This document shows positions 24,856 to 33,053 of a stretch of 64,000 nt of DNA, one piece after another. The notes below the pieces were generated by a model. The model was not told where the DNA came from and did no database searches. It worked only from the letters and a program-made list of their open reading frames with translations. Numbering within the stretch: position 1 is the first letter of the stretch; each line of letters begins with the position of its first letter. A program made the position numbers and the translations under genes. This DNA comes from Streptomyces sp. TRM49041 (lineage in GTDB: Bacteria; Actinomycetota; Actinomycetes; Streptomycetales; Streptomycetaceae), in contig NZ_VSRY01000146.1 in the NCBI RefSeq assembly GCF_008271805.1, forward strand, positions 1 through 64,000. Direction: 5' to 3'.

Positions 24856-25273
24856 TCGCTTGACGCCACCTTGGCCATGAGTGCTTCGCGCTTGGTCTTG
24901 GTCGTCTGGGTAGTGCCTTTCGACGTACGGGCAGGTCGTGGCGGTGGACTATCAATGATGCGCGGGATCGCCGGTTTGGCTAACCGGCGATCCCGCGCTA
25001 TGTTGCGCCACGCCCGCGCTCATTCCCGCACTGAGGAGCAAGGCTGGCCCGGCGCAGCACGGCCCGCCCGGCGCGCATGGCGCAGCGTCAGAGAGTCCTT
25101 GCGGCATGTGTTGGTCTGTGCCGATTCGACCTTGAGTGATCCACCGAACCGGCAATTGGGACGCACGCATCTCGTACATCTGTCCGAATCCGCCTCTACT
25201 GGCATCCCTTGCACGCGGGTTAACTCAGACCTTCGCCCGGAGCTGGGCGGTAGCGGCTGAGAGGAGAGCTTCG
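24856..25273. other. Gap holding palindrome copy B and the leader of the peptide gene
   Basis: The left half contains copy B of the dispersed palindromic element. The right half (25010-25273) has no gene I can support and should contain the promoter of the peptide/JmjC operon; GAGGAGAG at 25261-25268 is the ribosome site of the peptide gene. Confidence 0.5.
24916..25008. repeat. Dispersed palindromic element, copy B
   Basis: This copy has the longest perfect arms: GCGCGGGATCGCCGGTT at 24960-24976 and its complement at 24982-24998, loop TGGCT, followed by TATGTTGCGCC. The 49 bases before the GGATC core match copy A almost base for base (CCTTTCGACGTACGGGCAGG onward). It lies about 100 bases beyond the 3' end of the broken nuclease gene on the plus strand. 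Confidence 0.85.
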
Positions 25274-25450
25274 ATGGCAGACAGGGCGTCCACACAGGTA
25301 TCGGGGACCAGCCCCGCGCTTCTGATCGCTGTGGAGGAACTGGCGACGGCGCACGACCGCAGCGAGTCCGAGCGGTCCGACGTCACCAGCTCGCAGAACA
25401 GCGCGGGCGATGACGGTGACAACCGTGACCTGAACCTCCCGAAGGAGTAA
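25274..25450 (+). CDS. 58-residue peptide, candidate substrate of the JmjC enzyme
   Basis: A short gene behind GAGGAGAG with ATG 25274. Residues 13-28 (SPALLIAVEELATAHD) could form an amphipathic leader helix. The C-terminal half is hydrophilic and rich in Asp, Asn and Ser, ending DDGDNRDLNLPKE. The JmjC/cupin gene starts 10 bases after its stop behind its own AAGG site. JmjC and cupin oxygenases hydroxylate Asp, Asn, Arg or other residues of proteins and ribosomal peptides, so the acidic tail is a natural candidate substrate. Precursor status is inference from size and neighbourhood only. Confidence 0.6.
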   Translation: MADRASTQVSGTSPALLIAVEELATAHDRSESERSDVTSSQNSAGDDGDNRDLNLPKE

Positions 25451-25459
25451 GGGGAACCC

Positions 25460-26671
25460 ATGGAGCACCGGCTCGTCACCCACATCGAGAAAGCTCTCGG
25501 CTGGGACGGGCCGGGTTCCGTGGGGACCGCGTTCGCACGCGGTCGTCTCACGGACCCGGATCTGCCCATACGGTTGTTGACCCCGCACAAGCTGCTGGAC
25601 CTGATCAAGCGCCGCCACCTGGCCAATCCGCAGCTGCGCTGCTACGCCGAGGGCAACGAGATCCATCCGTCCACGTTCCTGTCCACCAACGTCAACCGGC
25701 GCAGGCAGACCGTGAGCCAGGCGGACATGGCGGCCCTTGGGCGGATCCTCAAGGACGGTGGCACCGTGGTCCTGGACCACGTGGACTTCTTCGACCCGAC
25801 CCTGGAAGTCGCATGCCGGGCCCTGGGCTGGTGGTCCGGTGAACTGACCTCAGCCAACGCGTATCTGGCGGTCGGTGAAACCGACGGATTCCACCTGCAC
25901 TGGGACGACCACGAGGTCATCGCCGTGCAGCTTTCCGGCGAGAAGTCGTGGGAGGTGCGCGGCCCGTCCCGGCCGGCGCCGATGTACCGCGACGCCGAGC
26001 GTAATCGCACGCCCTCGGAGGAAGTGCTGTGGAAGGGCACCATGCGGGCCGGGGACGTCATGCACATCCCCCGGGGCTTCTGGCACACCGCTACACGCCT
26101 CGGCTCCGACAGCGGTGGCCACTCGCTGCACGTGACGTTCGGTTTCACCAAACGGACCGGCGTCACGTGGGCCAATTTCCTCTCTGACGCCGCACGCGCC
26201 GACGAGGCGTTCCGCCGCGACCTGGGGGGCGCCGAAGCAACCGATCACAAGCTGCTGACAGACAAGCTCAGCGCTCTCGCCGCCAACTACAGCCCCGAGC
26301 GATACTTGGGCGAACTGCGATCCAACACCCCGCCCGCACGCCATATGCCCTACGTGAGCGCCTTCGGCCGACCGGAGGGGGTCGCGGCCGTCACCGAGTT
26401 CGCCCCCTCCATCGTCCGCGCCGGCGACGCGATCCAAGTCAGCGGTGGAGGCAAGCGGCTGACCCTCCATGAGCGCGCGGAACCAAGTCTGCGCGCACTC
26501 CTGTCGGGTCACCCGGTTTACCTGGACGGCGCCGACGAGGACACCACCACCCTGGCCGACCTGCTGATCACGGAGGGGCTGTGCGAACCGCTGACGGAAA
26601 CATCGTCCTCGGGCTATACCGGTCTGGTCACGCCCGTGACGTACTCGAAGCAGCCGCCGATCTCGGCGTAG
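25460..26671 (+). CDS. JmjC/cupin-4 2-oxoglutarate-dependent oxygenase
   Basis: A 403-residue protein with the iron facial triad readable: HxD in FHLHWDDHE (His147, Asp149) and the distal histidine in HIPRGFWHTA (His209). GEKSWEVRG supplies the strand after the HxD. The C-terminal 150 residues match the winged/dimerisation region of ROXA-like cupin-4 hydroxylases. It sits 10 bases downstream of the 58-residue peptide gene, and its 3' end overlaps the aldo/keto reductase gene by 91 bases in another frame. Likely a peptide or protein side-chain hydroxylase. Confidence 0.85.
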   Translation: MEHRLVTHIEKALGWDGPGSVGTAFARGRLTDPDLPIRLLTPHKLLDLIKRRHLANPQLRCYAEGNEIHPSTFLSTNVNRRRQTVSQADMAALGRILKDGGTVVLDHVDFFDPTLEVACRALGWWSGELTSANAYLAVGETDGFHLHWDDHEVIAVQLSGEKSWEVRGPSRPAPMYRDAERNRTPSEEVLWKGTMRAGDVMHIPRGFWHTATRLGSDSGGHSLHVTFGFTKRTGVTWANFLSDAARADEAFRRDLGGAEATDHKLLTDKLSALAANYSPERYLGELRSNTPPARHMPYVSAFGRPEGVAAVTEFAPSIVRAGDAIQVSGGGKRLTLHERAEPSLRALLSGHPVYLDGADEDTTTLADLLITEGLCEPLTETSSSGYTGLVTPVTYSKQPPISA

Positions 26672-27390
26672 CACGCCTCGACACCGCCTCGAACTACCTC
26701 CGCCATCGCTCTCACGAGGCCCTGAAGACGGTGGCCGGCGACCTCCTACCGAAGTTCTCGGTCTCCACCAAGGTCGGATACTTCCCGGGGCAACACTCCC
26801 TCGCCCCCGCCCGGCTGCGCGCCGGAGTGGTGCAGGCCGCGAAGGATCTGGGACGGGAGCCGGACGCGGTACTCCTCCACAACCCAGAGCACTCCCACCC
26901 AGACGCCGAGACGTTCACGCAGGCGTGCGCGGTCTTGTCCGACGCCGCGCAGAGTGGACTGTGCGGGGGATGGGGCGTATCCAGCTGGGACCCCCGCCCG
27001 CTCGTGGACCTGGACGCACCCCGCCCTGATGTCCTCATGGTCCGGGCAGGGCTGCTGGTGGGTGTCGATGTCCTTGAAGCGGCCGAGGCCCTGGTGGCGC
27101 GGTGGCGACCGTCGCAGGTGTGGGGCATGAGCCCCTTCGGCGGCAGTACGACCGAGGCGGTGTGGGGGAAGTTCGACCCGCAGATCTTCCTACGGGGCTC
27201 CCCGCCAGCCACGAGGGTTCAGGCCGCGTTCCGCTCCGCCTACGACCTGCCGAGTGCCGACGCGGTCGCGGTCGGCACGGACAACGTCGATCACCTACGG
27301 GAACTGGCCAGCGCCCTGGCGTACGAGGTCGACGACCAAGTGGTGCGGGAGTACCGGCAGCTCCTCCGGGCCCGCCGTCAGCCCGCCTGA
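26581..27390 (+). CDS. Aldo/keto reductase
   Basis: A 269-residue TIM-barrel oxidoreductase with the family residues in order: RLDTASNYL (Asp, Tyr), VSTKVGYFPG (Lys) and LLHNPEH (His). LCGGWGVSSWDP is the usual GxSN-like strand. GTG 26581 begins the frame just before NIVLGLYRSG, which corresponds to the family's start; this means a 91-base overlap with the JmjC gene. NAD(P)H-dependent carbonyl reduction is expected; with the JmjC enzyme it may act on an oxidised peptide or sugar intermediate, which is speculative. Confidence 0.85.
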   Translation: MRTADGNIVLGLYRSGHARDVLEAAADLGVARLDTASNYLRHRSHEALKTVAGDLLPKFSVSTKVGYFPGQHSLAPARLRAGVVQAAKDLGREPDAVLLHNPEHSHPDAETFTQACAVLSDAAQSGLCGGWGVSSWDPRPLVDLDAPRPDVLMVRAGLLVGVDVLEAAEALVARWRPSQVWGMSPFGGSTTEAVWGKFDPQIFLRGSPPATRVQAAFRSAYDLPSADAVAVGTDNVDHLRELASALAYEVDDQVVREYRQLLRARRQPA

Positions 27391-28217
27391 AGTTCCATCA
27401 CCACTCGCTGCGCCGTCTCCCGGGCGGCCCCCAGCCGGGGGTCGTCCGGGTGGGCGTAAGGGCCGAGGACTTTCGCGGCGACGAACAGCGTCATCAGCTT
27501 GCCGTCCCGGCTCTCCAGATCGTCACGCCGCTTGCTGCGGACGCGGTCGGCCAGGGCCGGGACGGCGAGGGAGGCGCCCCACAGATTCGCCGCGTCCAGG
27601 CCCCGCGGGGCCATGCCCCAGTCCTCCCAGTCGAACACGCAGAACACCGGAGCCGTCATGTTCGCCCAGTTGAAATCGGCATGGGCCGGACACCATTCCA
27701 CGACGGCCGTATCAACACCGGGGAAGACGCTGTGGATGGTTCCCCTGATGAGTTCCTGCGTGAGCGTCTCGGTATCCGGTGTCGCGATCCGGTTCGTGTG
27801 CTGCGCAGCGAGGGCATCCAGAGAGGCGTTCATCGCGGCCCACCACTCCTCGGTCAGCCGCGGATCTTCCGTCACCACGGCGCTGCCCACCGGCGCCCCG
27901 GGCAGCAGCTCCGTCTCGTCCGCTCGCCACATCACCGGCTCCTTCTCGTCCCGCCACGCGACGCCGGCAAGCCAGGCCGGCTTCGCGATCCCGAGCAGGG
28001 CCTCGGCGGACGCGGTGCCATCCCCGCCCTGAACCCCGATCCGGTCGAGCCCACGCCGCTCGATGCGCACCCACGTACCGCGGTCCGTACGTGCCCCGAC
28101 AGAACGGCGCTTCCGCACCACAAGCTCGTGATCCAGGCGTACCCCAAGCGACCGCTCCACGCGGTCCAGTACGGCTTCCACGGGCTCTCTACGCAGATCG
28201 ACCGAACGCAGCGTCAT
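27378..28217 (-). CDS. APH-type phosphotransferase
   Basis: A 279-residue protein starting MTLRSVDLRREPVEAV (ATG 28215-28217). CPAHADFNWANM is the Brenner motif HxDxxxxN of aminoglycoside/choline kinase-like enzymes, and FDWEDWGMAPRGLDAANL is the metal-binding DWE and following helix. It converges on the aldo/keto reductase gene with a 13-base overlap. APH-fold enzymes phosphorylate hydroxyls of antibiotics, sugars or peptides; a hydroxylated product of the neighbouring oxygenase would be a logical but unproven substrate. Confidence 0.82.
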   Translation of the reverse strand: MTLRSVDLRREPVEAVLDRVERSLGVRLDHELVVRKRRSVGARTDRGTWVRIERRGLDRIGVQGGDGTASAEALLGIAKPAWLAGVAWRDEKEPVMWRADETELLPGAPVGSAVVTEDPRLTEEWWAAMNASLDALAAQHTNRIATPDTETLTQELIRGTIHSVFPGVDTAVVEWCPAHADFNWANMTAPVFCVFDWEDWGMAPRGLDAANLWGASLAVPALADRVRSKRRDDLESRDGKLMTLFVAAKVLGPYAHPDDPRLGAARETAQRVVMELQAG

Positions 28218-28669
28218 GCGCCCGAAAGTACCAAGTCCGTGCCGCAACGCGCCGAGTCCCGGAGTGGACGTTGATCGAAGGCGCCGTCGTACGAGGGTGC
28301 TCGCCTCTGCCGGTCGCGCCCTTGGGTGCTACAGGCGGGCCACGACGCACCCCCCTTCTGAACGCACATTCGACAAAAGGCGGACGGGCTTCATCCGCTT
28401 GTGAAAGTTCCCGGCCGGGGGGATGGCCTCGGCTCTCCATTGCGCGCTGTATGCGCGTTGTGGCGCGCTGGGCGCGCAATCCAACGGTCCTTATGACTGC
28501 ATACGGGGGAAGGAGTGAGATTTCAGACTTCTCGGGAAGGCGGTTCTCCGGCTCGACCACAAGGCATATCGTCGTCTCTGCGATGTCGGCCCGTCCGGCG
28601 CGTGCAACTCCAAGCATCGGCACATGAGTTCGTGGCCATGCCACCCCCATTGGTGCATTGGAGGCACAC
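28218..28669. other. Gap with one hairpin
   Basis: No gene is supported in these 452 bases. A hairpin with arms TTGCGCGC (28440-28447) and GCGCGCAA (28472-28479) is the only strong structure. The right edge carries the ribosome site TGGAGGCAC of the next small gene. Confidence 0.4.
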
Positions 28670-28798
28670 ATGAACGACGGGGAGTCTCGCGACAAGGGGA
28701 AGGGACCAGCAAAGGTCTTGCTCACCTTCCTGTCAGCGCTGGCCGGTCGAGCTGTTGCCCACTGGTTCAGCGACTGGAGGAGGCGCCACGGCCTATAG
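28670..28798 (+). CDS. 42-residue peptide with amphipathic helix
   Basis: ATG 28670 follows GGAGGCACAC at an ideal distance, and the frame closes with TAG at 28796-28798. The peptide has a charged head (NDGESRDKGKGP), a hydrophobic stretch KVLLTFLSALAGRAVAHWF and a basic tail WRRRHGL. This is the layout of a small membrane-associated protein. It lies just outside the conjugation operon and has no recognisable homologue from memory. Good ribosome site and composition make it more than a chance frame. Confidence 0.55.
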   Translation: MNDGESRDKGKGPAKVLLTFLSALAGRAVAHWFSDWRRRHGL

Positions 28799-29239
28799 CC
28801 GGTCCCTAGTCGCCCTTCGCTGACCGCATACGCGGCCAGCTGGCCGGGTCTCACGAACCCGTCCTTGGGGGTCACGCCTTGCCCGGGCGTGATCCCGCAC
28901 TTTCGTTGGCGGCAAACTATGAACTCGCCACTGCCCGTTCAACGGTCAGGCATGCGTCAAGTTAATAGGGTCGCCACCTCAAGCACTGTAGCGCGCTCCC
29001 CGCGCGCGTGGGGGTGGTCCGCGCTTCTTGCCGTTATTCCGAACCTAGCCAGGTCGCGACGTGCGCTCGCCGCGCGCGCGGGGCTCGGCTGCACTCCTCG
29101 CTCAGGTCTCAACGCACAGTTGTAAACCCAATTAAGCAATGGCGGTGGCACTCGGCGGTCCTGCCAACCGCCGCATCTGGACCACCTATGCCGCCGACTC
29201 GACTCCGCCGAGGCGGTGCGGCGCCCTGACTACCGGTGA
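28799..29239. other. Gap beyond the end of the conjugation operon, with a CRISPR-like repeat
   Basis: No gene is supported. The left part is unremarkable; at 28993-29091 there are two related GC-rich hairpin units that resemble a type I-E CRISPR repeat (separate entry). The right part is the downstream region of the minus-strand DUF317 gene. Confidence 0.4.
28993..29091. repeat. CRISPR-like repeat relic, two units
   Basis: The first unit (28993-29021) begins GCGCTCCCCGCGCGCGTGGG and ends GTGGTCCG, close to type I-E repeats of Streptomyces in length (29) and hairpin. A second, degenerate unit starts at 29063 (GCGCTCGCCGCGCGCGCGGG). The spacing of 70 bases is longer than the usual 61, no further units follow and no cas gene is in the window, so this is at best a relic. 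Confidence 0.3.
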
Positions 29240-30607
29240 TCAGGGTGTACGGCTGGCAGCGGGGCTGGCTGGGACCGCCGGGATGGCCTGCAGGGCCGTG
29301 TCGAGGCTCGTCCTGCGTTCGCGGCTCGTTAGCTGCCTCTGGCGGGTGCCGGTTGCGTGGGCGAGGTTCTCAGCGAGGTCGGCGAGTAGCGAGCTGGGCG
29401 TGTGCGGGGATGCGGTGAGGGCCCAGGTGGGTCGGTCGGGATCTGGACCGGCCCAGACGGTCCAGGTGGCGAGGTTCTGGCTCGGGTGCTGGGCGGCGAA
29501 AGCGTCGAACCGGACCCCTGCGTCCCCCGCAGGGGACGTCCAGCCGATCCATTCCCCGTCCACCGTGTGCTTCCACCCGGCCTCGGACAGGGGCTGCGTG
29601 GCGGCGGCGACGGTCTTCTCGTCCACCGGGGCACCGACGGCCGTGTCCCAGCCGTCGCCGTCGGCGAGGTGACCCAGCAGTTCCTGCAGTACGGGGGCCG
29701 GAGTGGCGCCGGTCGCGGTGAGGACCCACATGCGGTCGGAGACGGGCGTCTCGTACGCGGCGATGGTCCAGGCGGTCTCGCGGGGGTGGGCTTCGTGGAC
29801 GCGCTCGATGCGCAGGGTCTGGGATTCGTGGATGGCGTGGGTCGTCTCGTCCGACCAGGTCCGCCACTTCTCCCAGTCACCGTGGGCGTCGAGGAATGCC
29901 TCCAGCAGAGCATCGTGGTCGCCGGCATCAGCCGCGTATGCGGGGACCGTTTCCGGCTGTGGGCGTGGAGGCTCAGGTTCGGTGGCGGGTGGGGACGTTC
30001 GGGCTTGGGCGGCGGCGCGTTCGGTGTCGGTCATGGGCGCGGGGCCGGGCCGCATGGCGGCGCCGTGGACCTTCTCGAAGGCGACCAGGGCCTGGGCGGG
30101 CGAGTCGAAGGAGTCGGCGACCTGCCGCAGATGGTTCTCGCCGTGGAGATAGACGCTCTTGCCGCTGCCGAGGTAGGTGCCGACCGCGACGGTGGTGTGG
30201 CCGTCCTCGGCGTGAGCGTGGATGAGGAGCTGGCCATGGCGGATGTCGTCATAGATCTTCTGGGCCGCGTCGGAGACCTCGCGGATCTCGCTGCGGGTGC
30301 ACCAGGGCATCGGATAGTCGGCCCAGGTCCATTCTTCGGCCATGGCTTCCCGGAGCCGGGGGGTGATCTCGACGCTGACCCCGTCAGCGGCCAGTTGCTG
30401 GGCCGCCTTTTCGGCCCAGTAAGGCTCCTCGTGATCGATGCGGGCCAGGACCAGGGTGTTCTTGGCCACGGCGGTCCAGTTGGCGGCCTCCAGGCCCACG
30501 TGGGGGATGTGCGCCTGGGAGCCGGTCAGGACGGCGGTCACGGCACTGGGGTGGGTGGGGTGGGTGTCGAGGCGGACGTGCGCGTCGATGAGCAGGGCGG
30601 TGGTCAC
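29240..30607 (-). CDS. DUF317-domain protein
   Basis: A 455-residue protein starting GTG 30607 (VTTALLIDAHVRLDTHPTHP) with AGGAGAC upstream. The last 130 residues (EWIGWTSPAGDAGVRFDAFA, then WTVWAGPDPDRPTWALTASP and TPSSLLADLAENLA) are a DUF317 unit, a family confined largely to Streptomyces plasmids and integrative elements. The N-terminal half has its own fold, with HGQLLIHAHAEDGHTTVAVG. Function of DUF317 is unknown. It is the last gene of the long minus-strand conjugation operon. Confidence 0.75.
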   Translation of the reverse strand: MTTALLIDAHVRLDTHPTHPSAVTAVLTGSQAHIPHVGLEAANWTAVAKNTLVLARIDHEEPYWAEKAAQQLAADGVSVEITPRLREAMAEEWTWADYPMPWCTRSEIREVSDAAQKIYDDIRHGQLLIHAHAEDGHTTVAVGTYLGSGKSVYLHGENHLRQVADSFDSPAQALVAFEKVHGAAMRPGPAPMTDTERAAAQARTSPPATEPEPPRPQPETVPAYAADAGDHDALLEAFLDAHGDWEKWRTWSDETTHAIHESQTLRIERVHEAHPRETAWTIAAYETPVSDRMWVLTATGATPAPVLQELLGHLADGDGWDTAVGAPVDEKTVAAATQPLSEAGWKHTVDGEWIGWTSPAGDAGVRFDAFAAQHPSQNLATWTVWAGPDPDRPTWALTASPHTPSSLLADLAENLAHATGTRQRQLTSRERRTSLDTALQAIPAVPASPAASRTP

Positions 30608-30672
30608 GTGTGGGTGTCGTCTCCTGTGCCGGTGGCCGGGCCTTCGGGCCCGGCCACCGGCGTATGCGGGGG

Positions 30673-31782
30673 CTATCGGGTGGCGCGAGCAGTGCGGGCG
30701 GCCGTGGTGGTCGGGGGGCCCGCGCGGGTGGTAGGCGCGGGGCGCGGGCGCTGCGGAAGGATCCGTCCGGTGGCGTGCTGCCAGCGGGCGCGGATGGCGC
30801 CGAGGTCGGCGAGGGACCGGCGGGCACCGACGACAAGCTGGAACGGTGTGTTCGCCGGGTCGCCGGCGTACGCCTCGATGCGGCGGCCGGCGTGGTCGGC
30901 GGTGGCCAGGAGGGAGCGCTGCAGGGCGCGTTCAGCCCAGTGCTCTACGGAGCCGGCCGGTTCGGCGAGAAGACGGAGCACGTCGCCGGGTTCGCTGCCG
31001 TGCTCAAGAAGACCGCGCTGCTGGGCTTCCCATAGGACGGTGACGGGATCGACGGGCTCGTGGCGGCGGTCCAGGGCGGTCAGGCACTGCCACAGGCCGG
31101 CGTGCAGCGGCTGGGTGAAGTCCTCGGGGAGCAGCCACCGTACGGACTCGATGCCCGCGGGGTGGGCGGTGGCGGTAGCGAGAAGCAACTGCTCCTCCTG
31201 CGCCGCCTCGGCATAGTCGGGTGCGATGGCCGGCGGGGGTGGCGGGGTGCGTGGCAGGACCCCGGCGCGTGGCGGGAAGCGTGCTGCGATGTTGTCCACG
31301 ACTGCGGCGAGCGTGTCGGCCTCGGCGAGCACCGTCTGGACGGGGTGCGGGAGGGAGCCGTCCTGGATGGTCTGGAGGAGGTGCTCGGCGGCGGCCCGCA
31401 GCCGGCGGCGGGCGTGTTCGGCCTCGACCATCCGAGCGTAGGCGGGTGCGTGGCGGGGCCAGGGGCAGACCTGGATGAGGGTGTGCAGATAGGAAGCGGT
31501 CAGTCCGCGTGCCTGCTCCCGACTTGCGGCAAGTACCTGGTTGAGCCACGTGGTGTTCTTCGCGTGCTCGGCCGGGTCGGGCGGAGGCAGGGTGCTGATC
31601 GCGGCGAACAGGGCGGAGTGCGCGGCGGTGGAGAACGAGCCGGCGCAGACCCCGGTCACTTCGCCGAGACGGTGCGGATCGAGAAGAAGCGCACCGAGGA
31701 GGGCCTGCTCGACGTGGAACACCGGCTGCGGCGCCGGGATCGTGTCGAGGTCGTCCTCGTCGGGTTCGGGGCTGAGGGACAT
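30673..31782 (-). CDS. Protein with two DnaB-type N-terminal domains
   Basis: A 369-residue protein starting MSLSPEPDEDDLD (ATG 31780-31782, overlapping the methyltransferase stop as TGATG). Two helical modules recall the primase-binding N-terminal domain of replicative helicases: VEQALLGALLLDPHRLGEV with FSTAAHSALFAAIS, and EEQLLLATATAHPAGIESVR with FTQPLHAGLWQCLTALDRRH. No Walker motifs follow, so there is no helicase motor. It may dock onto host primase or DnaB, or act in element replication; this is inference. Confidence 0.7.
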   Translation of the reverse strand: MSLSPEPDEDDLDTIPAPQPVFHVEQALLGALLLDPHRLGEVTGVCAGSFSTAAHSALFAAISTLPPPDPAEHAKNTTWLNQVLAASREQARGLTASYLHTLIQVCPWPRHAPAYARMVEAEHARRRLRAAAEHLLQTIQDGSLPHPVQTVLAEADTLAAVVDNIAARFPPRAGVLPRTPPPPPAIAPDYAEAAQEEQLLLATATAHPAGIESVRWLLPEDFTQPLHAGLWQCLTALDRRHEPVDPVTVLWEAQQRGLLEHGSEPGDVLRLLAEPAGSVEHWAERALQRSLLATADHAGRRIEAYAGDPANTPFQLVVGARRSLADLGAIRARWQHATGRILPQRPRPAPTTRAGPPTTTAARTARATR

Positions 31783-33053
31783 CAGGCAGCCAGGGTGAAG
31801 TCGTTCGGGTCGAGGGTGACGCCGAGATGCGGGGCGAGGAGGTGGCCGGCGAGCAACGGCGGGACCGCGTTGCCGATCTGCGAGAACTGCTGGCCCTTGT
31901 TCCCCGCCCACGGGTAATCGCCGGGGAAGGTCTGCAGGAGGCCGGCCTCGCGAGCGGTGATCCGGATCGGCTCCGGCACTGCCGGCGCGTCCGTGTCCTT
32001 CGTCGGCGCCGAGACCGGTTCGGCGACCCAGGTGCATTCGTTCGCGCGGTGCCCGAAGAACAGCGTGCCTGCCGGCTCCTCGATGGACCGGACAGTGGCG
32101 TTGGCCTGGTTGTTGCTGCGCAGAGACCAGGACCAGCGATGCGCCTCGGCGGTGAACGTCGGCGCCGGGGCGGTCGCAGCACGGTTCTCACGAGCGCCGT
32201 GCCGCGCCGCCCACCCCGCGCCTTCGCGGCGGGACTGCAGGACCACTCCGTCCGCTCGCGGCATCCAGGTGCCCCGCTCCCGGGCATCGGAGAGCGTCTT
32301 GCGCGAGCCCGAAGGGAACGGTTCGGGGCCGCCGCCGGGCCCGCCCCCGGCACAGACGGTGGGAACGGGCCGGTCTGTCGCCCCCCACCCCAGGGCCTCG
32401 GCCATGCTCACCCAGCGGGCACGTCCCGGACCGAACAGCGATTCGGGCTCGGCGACCCGGGCATGCGTCGGCGTGGGAGGCTGCGCCGTACGGACTCGGG
32501 AGGCGAGCAGGATCGCCCGCTTGCGCGTCTGCGGAACACCGAAGTCGGCCGCGTTGAGGATCCCGTACCAGACCGAGAACCCCCAGCCGCGCAGGATCGC
32601 CGCGTACTGCTTCCACAGCGGCAGGACGTCCGGCACCTCCTCCATGGCGACCCACTCAGGCTCGCCGACCGTGTTCAGGGCGTGGAGGTAGCGCATCGGC
32701 TCGGCCGCGAGCAGAGAGCGCTCGTCCCGGCAGGCGGCGAGGAGGCGCTCGCGGGTGTCGCGTCCGGCGGCGAGGTCCTCGACCGCCGCATGCACCAGCG
32801 GCTGGTCCACCAGGCCAAGACGTTTGCCGGCCATGCTCCACGCCTGGCACGGCGGAGAGGCGATCAGCCCGCGCGTCCGGCCAAGGAAGGGCCACGTCGG
32901 ATACATCGCCACGTCGGTCCGGATCGTCAACTGCCCAGCGGCAGCACGGGTCCTGCAAGCCCACTCGTCCCACTCCAGCCCCACGTCACGCACGCCGAAG
33001 ACACCCAGTGCCCTGCTCCAGCCGCCCGGCCCCGCGAAGAGGTCGAGTATCAC
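31782..33053 (-). CDS. C5-cytosine DNA methyltransferase
   Basis: A 423-residue enzyme with the motifs in order: VILDLFAGPGGWSRALG (I), SPPCQAWSMAG (IV, catalytic Cys), EEVPDVL (VI; Glu-Glu-Val where ENV is usual), QTRKRAILLAS (VIII), then ITAREAGLLQTFPGDYPWAG (IX) and QQFSQIGNAVPPLLAGHLLA (X). Start GTG 33051-33053 overlaps the stop of the PP-loop gene (GTGA). No restriction gene is adjacent, so it is probably an orphan methylase that protects or marks the element. Tight coupling to the PP-loop ATPase is notable. Confidence 0.9.
   Translation of the reverse strand: MILDLFAGPGGWSRALGVFGVRDVGLEWDEWACRTRAAAGQLTIRTDVAMYPTWPFLGRTRGLIASPPCQAWSMAGKRLGLVDQPLVHAAVEDLAAGRDTRERLLAACRDERSLLAAEPMRYLHALNTVGEPEWVAMEEVPDVLPLWKQYAAILRGWGFSVWYGILNAADFGVPQTRKRAILLASRVRTAQPPTPTHARVAEPESLFGPGRARWVSMAEALGWGATDRPVPTVCAGGGPGGGPEPFPSGSRKTLSDARERGTWMPRADGVVLQSRREGAGWAARHGARENRAATAPAPTFTAEAHRWSWSLRSNNQANATVRSIEEPAGTLFFGHRANECTWVAEPVSAPTKDTDAPAVPEPIRITAREAGLLQTFPGDYPWAGNKGQQFSQIGNAVPPLLAGHLLAPHLGVTLDPNDFTLAA

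Noticed and set aside
29402-31216. A 604-codon plus-strand open frame
   Set aside because: It is antisense to the DUF317 and DnaB-N genes, Gly/Val/Arg-rich without any motif, and crosses two real genes. High GC third positions keep such shadows open.
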